Source of the DNA: Dehalococcoidia bacterium
Lineage (GTDB): Bacteria > Chloroflexota > Dehalococcoidia > Dehalococcoidales > DAOWKM01
DNA: 8,815 nucleotides
Assembly: GCA_030643695.1 (NCBI GenBank)
Contig: DAOWKM010000115.1
Span: forward strand, 1-8,815
Direction: 5' to 3'
In this document: one piece after another, positions 7,328-8,815 of the stretch
Layout: each line of letters starts with the position of its first letter
Numbering within the stretch: the first letter of the stretch is position 1
Notes under the pieces: generated by a model
The model's input: the letters and a program-made list of their open reading frames with translations, nothing else
Databases searched by the model: none
Told to the model about the DNA's origin: nothing
Position numbers and translations under genes: made by a program

Positions 7328-7531
7328 ATGAAATGCGACCTATGCGGGAAATCACCTCAATTTGGTCATAATGTGAGTCACTCTAAACGCCACACTAATC
7401 GCCGCTGGTTACCTAATATTCATCCAGTTACTATCATTATAGATGGGCAACCAAAACGACTCAACCTATGCACTAGATGCCTGCGCAACCAGCACAAGCT
7501 GGCTAAAAAGTTAACCCCTAGCCCAAGCTAG
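7328..7531 (+). CDS. rpmB: 50S ribosomal protein L28, four-cysteine (zinc-type) form
   Basis: 67 residues. L28 (bL28) is a small basic protein of the large ribosomal subunit. The pattern CDLCGKSPQFGHNVSHSKR at the start, NRRWLPNI in the middle and CTRCLRN near the end are typical of L28. Cys3, Cys6, Cys48 and Cys51 form two CxxC pairs, so this is the zinc-binding version, which many bacteria replace by a cysteine-free paralogue under zinc shortage. The ATG at 7328 has AAGGGG (7313-7318) 9 bases upstream. It is the only plus-strand gene here: divergent from fakA, and convergent with rpe, overlapping the last 14 bases of rpe. The last residues (LTPSPS) lie in that overlap and extend a little beyond the usual L28 end. 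No terminator is visible downstream. Confidence 0.95.
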   Translation: MKCDLCGKSPQFGHNVSHSKRHTNRRWLPNIHPVTIIIDGQPKRLNLCTRCLRNQHKLAKKLTPSPS

Positions 7532-8480
7532 CCCGAAGCTTCCCCAAGGTTTCCCTTACCGTTTGCTCTGGATTAAACACTGCTGCCCCGGCTACTAATA
7601 CCCTAGCCCCTGCCCTTACCACTCTGGGGGCAACCTCAGCATTGATACCGCCATCCACCTCCAGCTCGGTAGCCAAACCATTCCTGTCCAGCTCAGCACG
7701 CAAATGAGCTACCTTATCCAGCATAGCCTCAATGAAAGCCTGCCCACCAAAGCCAGGATTAACCGTCATCACCAAGACTAAGTCAAGAGAAGGAAGAACC
7801 TCTTCAAGCATGCCTACCGACGTGCCTGGGTTGAGGGCAACCCCCACCTTAATCCCTAACCCCTTAACTATCTGCACTGCCCGGTGAATGTGGGGGCAGG
7901 CTTCTATGTGAACAGTGATGATATCTGCCCCTGCCTCAGCAAATTGCTCAATCTGATGTTCCGGCGACTCAACCATAAGGTGGACATCTAAAGGAAGGCT
8001 AGTCCAATGACGAATAGCCGCCACTACCGGAGCGCCAATGGTTATACTAGGCACAAAGTGCCCATCCATAACATCTATGTGAATATAGTCAGCACCGGCT
8101 TCAGTAGCCTCAGCCACCTGCTCACCGAGACGACCAAAATTGGCGGAGAGAATAGACGGGGCAAGCTTGACCTTGGGCTGTAAGTAATTCTCGAACTCAT
8201 CTATAATGAGCTGATCCTTGCCATCACCATATTTCCTGAGTAACCTTAATATCTCTTTATCTCCATTTTCAAATAGCCTCTCTAACAAATCGTCAAACTC
8301 ATTTGCATTGATTCCAATCCCTCTTGAGTATTTATCACGAATTGTTTCAGGTTTAACTTCATATAACTCATCAACAACTTTAATAGCTTTATTCCGCCGA
8401 GCAGAGATAGGATAAACCTCTTTGAACTCATCTATCATAACCCTCATAAGAAGAAGTATCTCTTCAATTTTTTTTGACAC
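7518..8480 (-). CDS. rpe: Ribulose-phosphate 3-epimerase with an unusual N-terminal extension domain
   Basis: Rpe interconverts ribulose 5-phosphate and xylulose 5-phosphate in the pentose phosphate pathway (cytoplasm, TIM barrel, divalent metal). Residues from about 103 to 320 are a complete Rpe: KLAPSILSANFGRLG, HIDVMDGHFVPSITIG, PLDVHLMVESP, MTVNPGFGGQ, and EVDGGIN. Metal ligands are H134, D136, H167 and D276; D136 and D276 are also the catalytic acid/base pair in the family. Usual length is about 220, and here it is 320. Residues 1-100 are extra: two or three charged helices with a helix-turn-helix-like segment (VVDELYEVKPETIRDKYSR). No start codon lies in frame between the extension and KLAPSIL, so the two parts are one protein as sequenced. 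I chose GTG at 8480, with AAAGGAG 6 bases upstream; TTG at 8483 is too close to that site. The extension DNA is about 34% GC against about 51% in the barrel part (hand count of sampled lines). Confidence 0.9.
   Translation of the reverse strand: MSKKIEEILLLMRVMIDEFKEVYPISARRNKAIKVVDELYEVKPETIRDKYSRGIGINANEFDDLLERLFENGDKEILRLLRKYGDGKDQLIIDEFENYLQPKVKLAPSILSANFGRLGEQVAEATEAGADYIHIDVMDGHFVPSITIGAPVVAAIRHWTSLPLDVHLMVESPEHQIEQFAEAGADIITVHIEACPHIHRAVQIVKGLGIKVGVALNPGTSVGMLEEVLPSLDLVLVMTVNPGFGGQAFIEAMLDKVAHLRAELDRNGLATELEVDGGINAEVAPRVVRAGARVLVAGAAVFNPEQTVRETLGKLRASLG
8181..8480 (-). other. AT-rich N-terminal domain fused to Rpe, unknown function
   Basis: About 100 residues, highly charged and predicted mostly helical: KKIEEILLLMRVMIDEFKEV, then SARRNKAIKVVDELYEVKPE, then NEFDDLLERLFENGDKEI. 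The middle, with ELYEVKPETIRDKYSR, looks like a small helix-turn-helix or winged-helix unit; I associate TVRDKYTR-like strings with accessory-gene proteins, but cannot name a family. Hand-counted GC over 8221-8460 is 82 of 240 (34%). The composition changes close to 8180, where homology to Rpe begins. It reads like a separate small gene whose stop was lost and which supplied the start and ribosome site for rpe. Confidence 0.6.
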
Positions 8481-8486
8481 CAATTA

Positions 8487-8493
8487 CTCCTTT
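8487..8493 (-). promoter_or_regulatory. Ribosome binding site of the rpe fusion gene
   Basis: AAAGGAG on the minus strand, 6 bases before GTG at 8480. It is one of the strongest Shine-Dalgarno matches in the window and shows that translation starts at the AT-rich extension rather than at the conserved Rpe core. Confidence 0.6.
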
Positions 8494-8510
8494 GCCAGAT
8501 TATTTACTAA

Positions 8511-8631
8511 CCTCACCCCCTTAATCCCCCTCTCCTTGAAAAGGAGAGGGGGAAGAGATTTTAGAGAGGGGCTTCGCCCCTCTCTTACCTACACCCCCTT
8601 CCCTTAATAAGGGAAGGGGGTCAGGGGGATA
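8511..8631. repeat. Palindromic C/G-rich intergenic element with three consecutive hairpins
   Basis: Three near-perfect stem-loops in a row: CCCCCTCTCCTT with its complement (8526-8537 and 8541-8552, loop GAA); AGAGAGGGGC with its complement (8563-8572 and 8576-8585, loop TTC); CCCCCTTCCCTT with its complement (8594-8605 and 8609-8620, loop AAT). The outer ends, CACCCCCTTAATCCCCC and the complement of GGGGGTCAGGGGG, form an imperfect inverted repeat. It fills most of the gap between argH and rpe. The design resembles the short non-coding C/G-rich palindromes dispersed in many Chloroflexota and other environmental genomes (REP- or MITE-like). None of the stems is followed by a T-run on either strand, so a classical terminator role is not supported. 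No transposase is present, so movement would need help in trans. Confidence 0.75.
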
Positions 8632-8635
8632 GGTT

Positions 8636-8815
8636 CTAAACGGTTTTACCTATTATTTTCTTGGCATTATCTAACGCCCGGTCTACCTGCTTCGGAGCAG
8701 TGCCACCAATGACATCCCTACCCGCAATAGATGATTCCACAGTAATGGAGTAAACATCCTCCCCAAATAAGGGAGAGAAACCCTTATATTCATTAAGGCT
8801 AAGTTCACTGAACAA
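8636..8815 (-). CDS. argH: Argininosuccinate lyase, C-terminal end (gene starts outside the window)
   Basis: The last 59 codons plus stop. ArgH splits argininosuccinate into arginine and fumarate, the final step of arginine synthesis, as a cytoplasmic homotetramer. The visible part, NEYKGFSPLFGEDVYSIT followed by VESSIAGRDVIGGTAP and KQVDRALDNAKKII, is the characteristic ArgH C-terminus. The catalytic loop lies upstream, outside the window. The stop (TAG, 8636-8638) is followed by the palindromic element and then rpe on the same strand. Confidence 0.93.
   Translation of the reverse strand: MFSELSLNEYKGFSPLFGEDVYSITVESSIAGRDVIGGTAPKQVDRALDNAKKIIGKTV

Noticed and set aside
8422..8607. Plus-strand open frame reading through the palindromic element and the rpe 5' end
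   Set aside because: Its peptide is just the translated C/G-rich repeat and the antisense of the rpe start; it has no ribosome site or recognisable domain.
8526..8620. Intrinsic terminator for argH
   Set aside because: The stems are strong, but none is followed by a T-run on the minus or plus strand.
8511..8631. CRISPR array
   Set aside because: The repeated units are palindromes of differing sequence with no regular spacer length.

Overview
The window looks like chromosomal DNA of a free-living bacterium, most likely a Chloroflexota lineage near Dehalococcoidia. The hints are mid-range GC, an 817-residue RecG with an extra N-terminal region, a four-cysteine L28, an FakA/DegV set and a C/G-rich palindromic intergenic element. 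This placement is an inference from gene content; no rRNA or other strong marker is present.

Nearly everything reads on the minus strand. From right to left there is the 3' end of argH (8636-8815), then a 152-base gap filled mostly by a three-hairpin palindromic element (8511-8631). Next comes rpe (7518-8480), which carries an unusual AT-rich N-terminal extension of about 100 residues. A single plus-strand gene, rpmB (7328-7531), faces rpe and overlaps its tail by 14 bases. rpmB is divergent from a tightly packed minus-strand operon: fakA (5592-7229), three tandem DegV/FakB genes (4744-5589, 3901-4740, 2960-3895), recG (476-2929) and the 5' part of etfB (1-473).

The operon centres on fatty-acid handling. 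FakA is an ATP-dependent kinase that phosphorylates fatty acids presented by FakB (DegV-family) carriers, and acyl-phosphate feeds phospholipid synthesis. Three paralogous carriers with different pocket residues suggest three ligand preferences under one kinase. recG (fork reversal and recombination) and etfB (electron transfer, often from acyl-CoA dehydrogenases) follow with 2-30 base gaps and are probably co-transcribed. The order rpe, opposite-strand rpmB, fakA, recG resembles the Bacillus subtilis rpe-rpmB-yloU-yloV-sdaAB-sdaAA-recG region, with the DegV array where sdaAB/sdaAA sit in Bacillus.

Regulation visible in the sequence: a near-consensus sigma70-type promoter for the fakA operon (TTGACT-N17-TATAAT) and one for rpmB (TTGCCA-N17-TATACT). 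They face each other with start points predicted at almost the same base, so they probably compete. I see no CRISPR array, tRNA, rRNA, insertion-sequence transposase, prophage or convincing intrinsic terminator. The best candidates for something new are the fused N-terminal domain on Rpe, the divergent middle DegV copy and the face-to-face promoter pair.
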